The notes under the pieces are model-generated. The model saw only the letters and a list, made by a program, of their open reading frames with translations, made no database searches and was not told the DNA's origin. This document shows positions 50,301 to 62,311 of a DNA stretch of 64,000 nt, one piece after another (position 1 is the first letter of the stretch; the number at the start of each line of letters is the position of its first letter). A program made the position numbers and the translations under genes. The stretch is from Montifringilla adamsi (Eukaryota; Chordata; Aves; Passeriformes; Passeridae): contig JAGGNK010013003.1 of assembly GCA_017590115.1 (NCBI GenBank), positions 1,796,523 through 1,860,522 on the forward strand, in the 5' to 3' direction.

Positions 50301-53300
50301 ACTCCCAGAAGAGATTTAATCTTATCTGTTAAAAATTGAAATAATCTGCTGTCCTTTATATAATATCTTTCTTTTTAAATCACTAATAATTCCCCTGTAA
50401 CCTAAGATATGTTGCATATTTTAACTTTTTATAAAATGCAGCTCATTTTCTAATAGTCTGCAACACATTTCCAATTAGCTAAGGTTTTTCCCCTTGTGAT
50501 TATGTTTTATATATAAATGTTTGGGGGTTTTTTTGGTGTAGTACAGCCTAGAATACTAAGAATTGTTGTGAAACATTTGATTTTGTTTTGAGATGGCAAT
50601 TTTGAAGATAATCAAAAAGTTCAGTGCTCAGATACTCTAAATTTCTATGTTCAAAACTCTTCTAGATTTTCCTTCTTGTATGGTTTAGGAGGTTCTCAAG
50701 GAAAGGAAAGTTTGGTTAGCATAACACATTTATCACTTTCCTGATAACTCTGCTTCGTGACTTCTCATACTCTCTGTTTAAAAATGGGACAAAGACCCAC
50801 TGCTGGGTAAAGACCCTGCGTGGGGAATAGGCAGGAGAAGGCTGCCAGTGTGGGCACAAACCACATCCATGGAAAGGCCATTTCAGTGCACCCTATTCTT
50901 CAAAAGTCCATGAAGACACACTGGGCATCGAGCATGGATGCAGTTCTTTGGTGCCTTCCTAAATCATGGCCTGAAGACATCTTTGAATAGATCTCTCCTG
51001 GGGTGTTTCCAGATGACAGATGGTGTCAAGGAAGCCTTGGGCCTCCAGAAGAGAAAGCCAGTAACTCCAAAGCCAGTCCTAACACGTGTGAAACCTGCAC
51101 CAGCTAAACCAAGACATCCCAGTGCTTTAAGCTCTTGCCCAGGACACATTTTCACTTGAGGAGCTGCTCTGTTTTAAAAGGTAACAAGGACACATTTCGG
51201 ATAGGCAGTGCAAAGCTGGCAGCTAACTTTCATGTAGGTCTAAATTTATTGGCTTGATTTTCAAAGCAAATCTGAGCTGAAACACCAGAACGAAGAAACA
51301 ATCACTATTGAACTATTTAAGCATATATGAATTTGCGAGGAAATAGATTATCACTATTCAGCTGTCAATATGTTTAATTTTTCATTTTGTTTTAAAAAAA
51401 TCCATTTGCTGATGTAATACCCACAGTATAGACCTGACTTCTACTTTGAAACACTTATGAAATGTTAAAAGGGAAAAAGATCAACTTTAGAAAGAAAATA
51501 GCTCTGCTAGCACAATTTACACATCTACTTTTTCTCAGGGAACCACTTGACCTTTTAAAAACATACTAAAACCCACCATGTTGAAATTAAATAAGGCTAT
51601 TATCATCTTTCCAGCTTTATGAACTCTTGTAACTTCTCTAACATGAAGCACTAATGCATTATTAAATATAATGTATTATGCTATTTAAATTATTTTTATT
51701 TCTAAATGATGGTACTGAGCAAAGTAAAGTATTAAATAAGCACCTAATTCAAAGCAGATAATACACTAACAGCTAAAATGGGCAGATGACTTACTAATAA
51801 AATATTAATACATTCCAGTTTAATAAGCATAATTCAAGATATTCAGGCCTCTGAGCAGGAAGGACTACATCAGTCCATCAATCTACTGTTCATCATCACC
51901 CTTGAAAGTACTGGCATGGACTCAGTAGATTCCATGGGAAAAGAAAGCTGCCTCCTGTCCTTGCTTTTATTCCTATGTTCACGGCTTTGCCACTGCTTCT
52001 AAAGCAGAACACTAAAACTTAGAAAGTATGAGGCTGAAGTATGTTCAATTAACACTAAAATATGTCTAACTGCCAGGGTGGGTTGTTACCACCAATAAAG
52101 TACAAGGCTAAAACAGGACTCTGACAAGGATTGGAGTAACATCCCATTTTGTTTTCTGCACAGAACACCCATGGTGCTCGCATCCACAGAGCTATGACAG
52201 ATAAGGGAAGCGTACAGGCAGCAGTTTATTTTTGACACCCTCCTGCAGCACAGCTCATCTCTCCAGCTCAGCTGGAAAAGCTGCATGCAGGCTAACTCCA
52301 TGGAATGCTCTTTAACTAAAGTCAGCTACTGCAAAAATTACATGCAACAAACTGTGAGCTATCAGATGGAATGGATAAGCAAGCAGTTAACTAAAAATCA
52401 TTCCTTTCAGGAATTCATCAGGATTTTTGGATGTATAAATGTACAAAGCTGAGAAAGAGGAAGATAAATGTTTTATTAGGTTTTAAGTAATATTTCCAGT
52501 ATTCTCTTTCTGCTCTGTTGTAAGTACAGTCTCAGTTTGATGCAATAGTACTGACATATTTAAGGCATCACATGGCTTTTGATTAGCACAGTAATGTTTC
52601 TGGGTATAGAAATGATACCTGGAAACTTTTATTTTTTTCCTACTCTGACTTTAATTCCTGGAAAGTTATTGCTATATCAGCATTATGAACACAGTGGTGC
52701 CATAGCGTTATTCTTAGGGGTGTATTGATAATACAGTCCTAAAACATAAGACTAATGCCAACTGCACATCAAAGGATATGACTAAAGCAGGTATTCAGAC
52801 ATGAAACTATTCTTTGGTTAATTTATAACCAGCTCAATCAGGATTTCCAGGGAACCACCTTCTCCTGCTGTGATGACACACCATGAGGTAAATCTCTCAG
52901 AAGTGAATACCAAGGATCACTGTTGAAATTCTGTGCTCATTTCTTCCATGAATTTCTTAGCTCATGGTTACAGCTTTCTAGGAACAGCTAAAGAGCACTC
53001 TAAGCATCTACTGTTTTTTTTCCTCCTGAAAGCACTTAGACTGTAATCAAGTCACTGCATAGCTTTCTTTTTGACAGTATAAATCACTTTAGATTGTGGC
53101 TCTTCAGGTTTCTCATTACACACACACCAATTTGTTTTCTTCCATAAAACCACAGACCCCAGGTACAGACTTTGATACTTGTTCCAGAGCTTGTTTCAAA
53201 GTGCTGCAAAAGGTGCTAAAATTCTCCCCAGTTCTTAATGCTTTAGCCTTTTGTGCCCACAAAGCCATTTCCATGAACTCCTTTGTCACAGCCTCATGTG

Positions 53301-54517
53301 ATGCTTCATGTGGAGAAACCTGAAAGATGAGGCCCCCCCACAAGATTATTCTTGGAATTATATTTCTCCAGGACACTGTCTGCATTGCCATGAGCTTTTT
53401 AGAGCCAGTAGAGAACCCCAATGGTTGGGGGAAGTTCCAGTCAGTGAATGCCCCTCACTGAGAACCATCAGCTGTATGCAATACTGAGCCTATTACCTCA
53501 GGCTGACTAAAGAAAAATTAACTATATTCACTGTTCACCACTTGGATGAGGAATATCCACTAACTTTGGGATTGAAAATGAGATCTGTGGCTGTGATTTG
53601 CAGGCTCCCCAAAGTCACTGCCACACTGCCCTCTGCAGTGCTGCTCCTCTCTGATTCTAATTTGGCTCTTAGAGGATGATTTTTACAGACAGGATACCAA
53701 TGAGCACCAGAGAACTTAATAAAAGGGGAGGAGGAATGCTGAGACTGAGTCTGAAACCTCTGCCCACATCCTTCATGTGTACCATATCCACCACAGCTTT
53801 CTGGAACTGGTGGTGCAACCATAACTGAGTTTGCAGTTTAGTGCAGACAGAAACTCACTTGAATTTACAAGAGAGAATCTCCAGGACTGGGACCCTAAAG
53901 TGAGATGCTAAAGAATCCTTTGGTTAAAAATTGCTATGAGCCAATTACCAAGTTCTGAAAATGGGAGTATGCTTTCAAGACTGAGCCCTGTACCCAGCTA
54001 CAGTTATATTTTTAGCACCCTTTGTTCTTTTGTAAAGGACATATTTATTATTCTCTCCCTATTGTATAAACTGCAATTTAAAAAAATTTAAACCTCTCTA
54101 TTAATGCCCATCAGATCTGTAAAACAGGAAAATCAAAATTGTCTTTATATATACTTAACCTTGATGACAGTGTGTTTCATTCATTTTTTTAATGTCCACT
54201 ATACCCGATGCTGCATCAGAAAAGCCATTTAATGCCTTAGAAATAGTTCACTGAGGAAAATAAACCATTCATATCTCAATTAAACCATTTTGTAAAAGCA
54301 TAATTTCACTGCCTTTAATTCAGTTAACTTCTGCATGTAAGGGGCTGAAATTAGGATGCCCTTTACAATATTTCATGCTTCTGATGCACTGAGGGATATT
54401 CAGTTTCTGCTTCAAATTTATTTGTAATGCTGTATACTACACAATCTGCCCCTTGTGAAAGAGTTCTAGGTTATATAAATCATACAAGGTTTTCTTTTTT
54501 GACAGGTAGGATAGACT
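44392..54517. other. NRXN1 intron, no gene seen
   Basis: AT-rich non-coding sequence with an A15 run at 44796-44810 and smaller A/T runs. A Lys/Pro-rich 73-codon frame at 50938-51159 (plus) looks like chance. No mobile element, RNA gene or NRXN1 exon was recognised. Confidence 0.6.
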
Positions 54518-54542
54518 AAAAAAAAAAAAAAAAAAAAAAAAA
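54518..54542 (+). repeat. A25 homopolymer
   Basis: Twenty-five A residues followed by gaaaccaaaaaaaac. It could be a retrocopy tail, but no parent sequence was recognised before it. Confidence 0.9.
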
Positions 54543-57500
54543 GAAACCAAAAAAAACAACAATCCTCTGGCTTAGCTATACCTTTCTAGGGTCAAGGTAG
54601 CTCTTTGAAACTCCTGTAACACTCTGAACTTAATTGTATATGCCTGATATAATACCTCAGTAGAATTTGTTGCAACTAAGGTGCAACATTAATCTCAAAA
54701 CCAAAGTATTAAAGAAAAGAAATATTTTGAAAGTCCAGATGCTGCAGTTGGAAGATGTTTGTTGTGTGTTTGTTTTTTAAATAACAGGGCTTAAGACTGA
54801 AGAAATCTAATCATACAACAAGATGAAGACATGGGTGTACAGCTTCTCTCCCATGTTCACAGGGCACAAAGGAGAGAAAGAGAGTCTAAAGAATGTGCAT
54901 GCTCATATGTTTCAGACAGCAATGATTTGCATCCTTCTGGATACCTTAATGCGGTATGCTCTCTAGAAAATATATCCAGGACAGAGCAAGTTGCTGTTTT
55001 CCCTGCTGCAGTATGAATTATAGTGACTATTTCTGAATTAGTTGGTATAATGGAAGTTCTTATCCTGCAGACATAAAGTACTATACTGCTGTCACACCTC
55101 ATGCCACCAGTAAAATATACTGGGGACACATGCATGAATGTGCCCCAAATAAAAAAATACCTCATCTTCCAAGAGCACCTAAAACACAACAGCACTGCAG
55201 AGAAAATAATTTTGTTTTCCATATGATAGATTGTCTGGTTGGAAGGCTCAACACCACATTGATTTTTTCTGTCCTGAGAAAGGCTCCCGCTGCAGACTGA
55301 CTCCTGGCTTGCCCCAGAAGATAATGGAAATAGAGTGCATTGCAGAAGAAGCACACAGCATTGTACTCTGCTCTTGCATGCTCAACCAGCCCCTGGGAGC
55401 TTCAGTGGGAGCCTCAGAGCTGACCCATGTGTGTGCTCATTTCAGTGAGGCATCTCAGGACAGGGGCACTGTCACAAACATACCAACCTCAGTGTTACAC
55501 AGAAATCATTTCACTGGGGTGAGCGAATTATTGGTTTGGCCCAGCGAGTGACACATTATATAAAGTCCTGTATAATGAGATAGTTACAAACCCACTGCGG
55601 GCTGGAAGGAGAGAGAAACAAAGGAATCTGTTCAAATCTCTGCACTGACAACACAGTCCTGCCCCTGGGAAAGAAAAGAAGAATGAGGAATTTCTCTTAA
55701 ATCATTGATGCCATCGGAGATACCAGCATTATATTGTTAAGGAAACTTTGCAGCTAAAATTCCTTGGGGAAGGGTTTGAGTAAATTGTTCTCTTCTTGAC
55801 TGACAAGATGTTAATCTTCCATTTCTAACTTACCCTACTAGATTGGGTAAGTATGATGCTGCAGGTTACACAGAAAACCTATGTCAAGGCAAATACAAGT
55901 TTGTGAAAGAATCTCTAAGTATTGGCAATATTTCATCTTTTGTGATCTGACTTTTGGGAATTGTTAATAGATAAGGGCTTTCCTGAAGGGTTGAAAGGGA
56001 ACATCTGAGTCAGATTTGCCATGTCTCATACTTAGGTCTGTTTTCATTTGCATTTAATTCCTCTAGCTTGAATCCCTGTAGCTTGCTGTCTTCAGAAATT
56101 CCATTTCCATATCACCCTGCGCCTAATTACGGAAAGCAGGCATTGGTCCATCCTCTGCCAAAAGACACGAAAAGAGCACATCTCTGTTTCTTTCAGTATT
56201 TTAAAAACGCTTTTCTGAATCACTGCTCATTTGACATTTTCTTTCTCCTTCCATTGTGCCATCTTGCCGTATCTAACTGAAAGGTGTTATACCTTCTGTG
56301 ATCAAGTAATGACAACTGTGCCACACATTTTATCAAGATCTGAATTTAATTACAGGATCTAACAAGCCTAAGAAGGGATGAGCCTTTGTATTTCACCAGG
56401 ATATCCAAGATGAAAAATAAAGGGGGGGAAAATCTGTCTGCAGACTCAGAGAAGCATTATTATATTGCATTATCTGACAGAAAGACCTGATAAGCTGTCA
56501 AATTAAAAAGCTGATTTGGGAAATTTTACTGAAACCACTTTTTGAAAAGAGACTTACTGTAGTGCTTTGTTTGGGTATCACCTAGGTTCTTTAAATAAAG
56601 ACAGCAGCAGGATAGAACAATTTCATAATCTCTCAAAGGGCAGCAGTGTTTTTTTAAAAGTAAAAAAAAAAATAAAAATAAAAAATTCCTTGACTTTGAG
56701 TAAGCTGCAACAGAGGCTCACCCAAAGAGAATGGGAAAATAAAGTTCCATTTTTTTTTAACATCAATCTTTCACATTGACAATAAAATTATACAGAATGT
56801 GAGACCTGGGTGCATGCTGACAAATACATTTAATCATAACCAAAGAGCAGTCAGAGCTGTATGAAATGAGAAAAACATGCAAGAAATCAGTTGTGCAATT
56901 ACAAAGGGAAGGTAGCACACTGGCCTAGTTACATCCATCACTTAACTGCTGGTTTGTGTCTCAGTAACTTAGATGAATTTTTAATGTATTTTGATTCCTG
57001 CTTCCAGAATACTTTCTTCCATCATTATTCTGGAGAACTTACTGAATTGAGTTTAAATAGCTCCTTGTCTTATTTTCAGTTCTCCATGCCATTATTTTAC
57101 ACTCTGGTATAATGCCTCATTTTATTAATATTGTAACTGGACATCATAACATGAATAAAGGTAGATATCAGCTTCCTACAATAGGAAATCCTTATTGAGG
57201 ATTTTGTCTAGACAAAACCAACAAAAAATAACACAATTTTATCTTTGCCTTGGCTAAGTATTGGAGACATCATAGAAAAGTTAATTGTAGGAAACATTTT
57301 TTGATTGAGTGATCAGGAGTTGACTTAAGTTAGTATGAGGACAACTAAAAATAAGCCTGTAAATCAGATTCTTGATTTAAAAAGAACAAAATTTGATAAC
57401 ACGAAGGAAGTCAGATTATGCAATCAGTGTAAGGGCCTGGATTCAGCCAGAAATGACACTTGGAAATTCTATAAAGTATTAAAATGATGATTTTTTTTTT

Positions 57501-58029
57501 TTTGAGTTTGCACCTGCAAGGTTAAAATATAGCAGAGGAGACTTGCTAGACTGAGCAACTGCACTATCACAGGCTATGTTACAGGAGGTTAAAACCCCAG
57601 ACTTGCTCAGTAAAGAAAGCAGTACCTTTCAGAATTAGAAAAAGAAATAAATACTCAAGAAATGTTGCCAGAAATTAAGCCCAAAGAACCTCCCAAAGAA
57701 AGTAAACTAAATTCAAAAGCCAGAGATTCTAAAGTGCTATAAACAAAAAGAGATCATAGAGTAAAGGAGAATTACTTTATAGGAAGGCTGATGGTGATCC
57801 AAGGGAGCAGATTGAATTGACGAACAGGAATGTGTTTAATATAGATCTCCACAGCTCTGGAAAAAGCAATGTACATGTTCTTATTGAACTTGCATGGCCA
57901 GAAAGTGAGAAAGATGATCTCTATCCCAGAACTTAAAAAGAAGAAGCCAGGAGTTTTTAAATCCAGGTATCCAGTAAGATGTGTTATTTCTTCTAGTAGA
58001 AAACAGACAATGTAATAGCTTTACATGAG
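54543..58029. other. NRXN1 intron, possible LINE-derived sequence at the right end
   Basis: AT-rich. The 165-codon open frame on the minus strand (54857-55354) shows no domain I know. From about 57600 onward the sequence may be further upstream parts of the CR1/L3 remnant that is clear from 58030, but I cannot align it by eye. Confidence 0.5.
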
Positions 58030-59130
58030 AAGAATTTAAAAACTACCCAGTTGAAGTATTTAGTCTGACCTTAGCCATACATGCTGCTTTAGAACAAATT
58101 TTAAAATAAATAATTAAAGACATGAAAGCAATTGGAAAATGAGATAAAACGCAAAACTTTGCCAAATCATGTTAGGCCAGTTTAACAGCTGTATTCGACA
58201 AGCTAACTCATTTTCTAGATGAAGGAAATGAAGTATATCTAATTTTCTGGATTTCAGTAAAGCATTTGATATGATGTCATGTAGCAAATCGTGGATTAAC
58301 TCTGGAAAAAATACAGGAGTGTGAAAAATCTATCGTAAAAAGCTGAATTAAAAAAAAAAAAAACCACCAAAGAATAGCATCGAACAAGGGTTATTTCTCT
58401 CCTTCCTATATCTCATGTAGAGACTGATATCCTGCTGCTGCAGCTATTGACAGGTTCTGAATTCAAGGGCTGCTTTTCTTGCATCACACTTGGGACTCCC
58501 ATCTTCCCAGGATGCATCTCCTTCCAGGAACCAGCCCTGGAGTTTTCTCCTCCCTGCAATTCCCACTTCATTCAGTTTCTTCTTTAGCTTCTTGGTGAAT
58601 CATTCACACAGATGATAAGCAGTCTTTGCTTGTCACATTCAGACCTGCCAATGTGTCAACTGTACCATATTCTGGCCCTTATGTTCCCCACTAAATTAAC
58701 TATATTTGAAAAATATAAAGCCTCGAGACATAGTAGGTGGGTCAGATGTACCAAAGCCCTCCACGTATTTTAGGGGACTGATACCATCTATGGTATGAAT
58801 GAGTGGAAGGTCTGCATGTGTTTTAGTCATGGAAACGTGATAAACTCAATGCTCAGTTCTACCTGGAGTTAACAAGAGTAATGCCACAGTGAATTCCCAA
58901 ATTTCATTAGACTGTGCCACCAGAGCTACCACAGAAGCCACTACAGATACGACTGCAAGGAAAAACAATGGTTTTCCCCCAGAAAAACTACCTCGGTGGA
59001 ACTCCTGAGAAAGTACCCAAGCTGAGCTTGGCAATAAATCATCTTTTGCATTTTCTTCACTGATCTGAGTATAAAGTGCCATCCACACAATGAAATCTGT
59101 AGATGACATGAAAGTAGACATGGTGGTAAA
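58030..59130 (+). mobile_element. Ancient CR1/L3-like LINE remnant, reverse-transcriptase region in two pieces
   Basis: First piece (about 58030-58325): the plus strand reads tttagtctgacctta and agaacaaattttaaaataaa, and at 58164 encodes KSC*ASLTAVFDKLTHFLDEGNE. After a frameshift it encodes LDFSKAFD at 58247-58270. These are consecutive landmarks of CR1/L3 reverse transcriptase. Second piece (about 58990-59130): IFFTDLS at 59050-59070 matches the 'IFINDL' segment, and VDDM at 59099-59110 sits where the FADD catalytic box belongs. Both pieces are on the same strand and in the right order but about 500 bp too far apart. Stops and frameshifts show that it is long dead and much older than the other CR1 copies here. 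Confidence 0.75.
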
Positions 59131-59731
59131 GCTGAAGAGGCTGCAGATATCAGTCAAGAGCCCTTCTGAATTAACAGAAGTGACACCAAGGCTTACACTA
59201 CAAAGTGCAGGTCACACACTTAAGATATAGGACCAGTCATACTACTTGCCCTAAGCTGGGATACTCTGATAGAGAATTCATGAGGAAAGACATTCAACAG
59301 GTAGTCAGCTACAGAATGACATTGGACTTTCCAGTTCTGAGGTATGAAAAAGAAAACTAAGGTCTTAAAATGCCGAATTAATATCTGCATTAATGTCTAA
59401 TATCCTTGAGGTCCTCATGTTCTCATACTGTCCATTTTCAAACACATGTGCAGTTAAAAACCAAATTAAAGAAAAAACATTGAAGAAAGATTATTATGAT
59501 GAGCAGAGAAATGAGAAAACCATTCTGAAAAAGAGATGTTAGAACAAAGTGGGATGAACTGGAAAGTGCTTGGACTGAAAGCAAAAGGATTTCTTCTGAG
59601 TAGGATGTTTCTTCTAAGTTACTCTCTAAGAGAAACAATTTATGCAAAGAAGCAGACTTGACCCAGCACATTTTAATTTCTGATTTCTTAAGGTCTTCTA
59701 TCACTAACCTTCCTCTTAAATACACATGCAG

Positions 59732-59751
59732 AAAAAAAAAAAAAAAAAAAA
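59732..59751 (+). repeat. A20 homopolymer
   Basis: Twenty A residues followed by ggaaatgggaatggg. No parent element was identified. Confidence 0.9.
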
Positions 59752-62255
59752 GGAAATGGGAATGGGAAAAAAAGCCATCCAAGCCACTAATTCTTTACAG
59801 GGAAAGCGGACCATTGATTTAAATATAGTTCCACTAATATTTTCTTTAGCATTCTAAACATTCTCAGAACTTGTTTTTTTGACTGGTAATGCAATAATCC
59901 ATGAGCTGTGTACAGCATTAAACTTTTGTCTTGAGCCAGTGCAATCAATTAAAAATATTTTCTAGGAAAATTCAGATTATCTCACCCATGTGCATTATCT
60001 TTCATAGGTCAACTTTACTTTTTCTGCTACTCTATATTCAAAAGAGTCAGTTTTTTTTTAAACTTTAAGATAAGAATAGAAAATACTTTTTTTTATTAAA
60101 ATGTTTAAGCCAATGAAGATTTTGCAAAATCTCTCATTCTAGAAAAATTGCAAATAAATTGCACAAAACCATAATTTCTGAATTTCAAAAATGTAAAAAT
60201 TTGGGATTATTAAACGTTTTTATTTCAAAATACCTTTTTAGATTTTTTTACATTTCATTTTTCCATTTTGTTTTTTCATTGCCTGCTAAAGGAAGCACAA
60301 ATTTTTTAATTCTTCATTCACTAATCTTTTTCTTCTGTAGTAATCTCGAATTTGTCTCTCTTACAGCCTGTATGGTTTCTGATTTTTATATCAAAAAAAT
60401 CAATGTTATTCAATATATAACAAGGTTTAGATTATCATATTTCCATTGAGAATTAATTTATTTACTCCTTTGATTTTCATTAGGTGGGAATCTGTGACCC
60501 TGTTCTCCCTAAGAGAGAGTCTGATCCATCAAAGAACTTGACCTTTACCACCAGGGCTGGGTAAATTCTTCCGGAATATTTTCACATGGAACTTCATCAA
60601 AGACTTTTTGCTAATCAAAAACACCAAGTAAGTTAACTCATTCATATTTATACCCCATTATCTCCTCCAAAACCAGAATAGGTTTAACTATACCAGGTAC
60701 CAGCAGACCATCCCAGGTGGAGACCTCAGCACAGACAGAACCCCAGGGAGATGTGACTCCATGGACACATGAAAGGCCATAAATAACACTGATGAGTTTT
60801 GTTTTCCAGATCAGGGAGGGTGAGACTTTACTTGGTCACAAAATAACTACTGACTTAGCTGGTGTTTTTCCCATTCGCTTCTTATTAATTCCATAGAGTA
60901 AATATTTTAGACCCACATCTTCCACTTCTAAAGCCTGATTTTATACATGTGGCATAAATTTATACATAAAGTGTTTACTTGCACATTCACCTTCTACATA
61001 TTCCCAGATGGAGAGCTCCTGAGAAATCCTCACAATTTTTCTAAACACTGTTACCTCCAAGGGAAGTAAATTCTTATGAGATGTCCTTATTTTACTGGCA
61101 CCACTGGTTTCCCACAACAGGAAAATGACATCCAAACCAGGAGACATGGGGCACTCTGTGTTTCACAGAAGCTAAATTGCTTAATTCTCTTCTTAATTGC
61201 TTAAGTCTTTTCCATTGGACTTCCCTCCTGGGCATAAGGACAGTTTTCATTTTGTCTTTGGGAAGAAGTAATGGGAGATTCTTCCAGGTTTGTAAGCTTT
61301 CCAGCTTATCAGATGGTGGTGTTTCCTCATATCCTCTATGTCTTACCATCAGGATTGAGGGATGACAAATCTGATTGTAGGAGTCAAAACTCTGGCCATA
61401 GCAAAGGAACACAGACAAGAGAGAATCCAGATGGATTATTTTATCCAAAGGAGGAACCCAGTGAGAAAAAGGGGTACAGGCAATATGTTACTGGACAAAT
61501 AAATGGCAGTCAGAAGCTTCTGGTTTTTCCTGTGAAACGCCCTGAAAGTCCTGTGTCCAAACAGCAGTGGCCAGAGAGGTTTGAAAATTTGGTCTCTGGC
61601 ACAAGGCAAGGCAAACACTCAGTGATCATTTACTTGTCAGGTTCCTACATCACCTTGACCATTATGGATGCGGTGATAACAGGCTGACTGTCCCTTTTAT
61701 TAGAATATTCAAACACACATTTGTGAAAGTGCTTGAGTTGTCTCCCTACCACCACACTTATACAAGAAAAACATCTTTGGACCTCTTCAGAAGAGGCTGT
61801 AGGGGCTTGAATTTGGAAGCTGTTTCTAAGCCGATAGTAAGCAAGTTAGGCAAGTACATGGATCACTTGGGAAATGCTAATCCATTCCTGGAGAAACAAA
61901 TGTACTGACACAAATGTCTCCTGTTAATTTTATAGTCCATCTGAACACAGAAAAAGCAAGACAAATGGATGTTATTTACCCTAAATAGGATACATGGTAA
62001 TAGCTGACTCCTAGCATTTATCTTAAAGTCACATGTATCCCATGAAAAGATGACAGAAGCTTTTTCTATTTTCTAGAATACAGGGACCAAGAGAAGCATT
62101 TAAATGACATGTCCCTCTCCCCTAGCCCTTGGGTGTTCTGCAGGAACAACCTTTATCTCACAGATCCAGAGACAGTCCCTAAAGACAAGAAGAGAAGATG
62201 TGTGATCTCAGCTCTTTAATCAAAACCAAACCACCAAGAAAACCCCAATTCAATT

Positions 62256-62311
62256 AAACAAACAAACAAACAAAAACAACAACAACAAAAAAACCCCACA
62301 AAACAAAAAAC
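62256..62311. repeat. (CAAA)n / (CAA)n A-rich repeat
   Basis: Consecutive caaacaaacaaacaaac and acaacaacaacaa units, then aaaaaccccac. Low-complexity sequence, potentially polymorphic. Confidence 0.85.

Noticed and set aside
50938..51159. 73-codon frame with a Lys/Pro-rich segment (KRKPVTPKPVLTRVKPAPAK)
   Set aside because: The low-complexity pattern is curious, but it is short, lacks splice signals I can support, and has no known relative.
54857..55354. 165-codon minus-strand open frame, the longest in the window
   Set aside because: Composition looks like translated non-coding DNA, with many Cys, Ser and Ile and no domain. There is no splice or promoter context and no similarity I recognise.
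61271..61687. 138-codon plus-strand open frame
   Set aside because: Charged and Ser-rich but with no family resemblance, and opposite frames are also open here.
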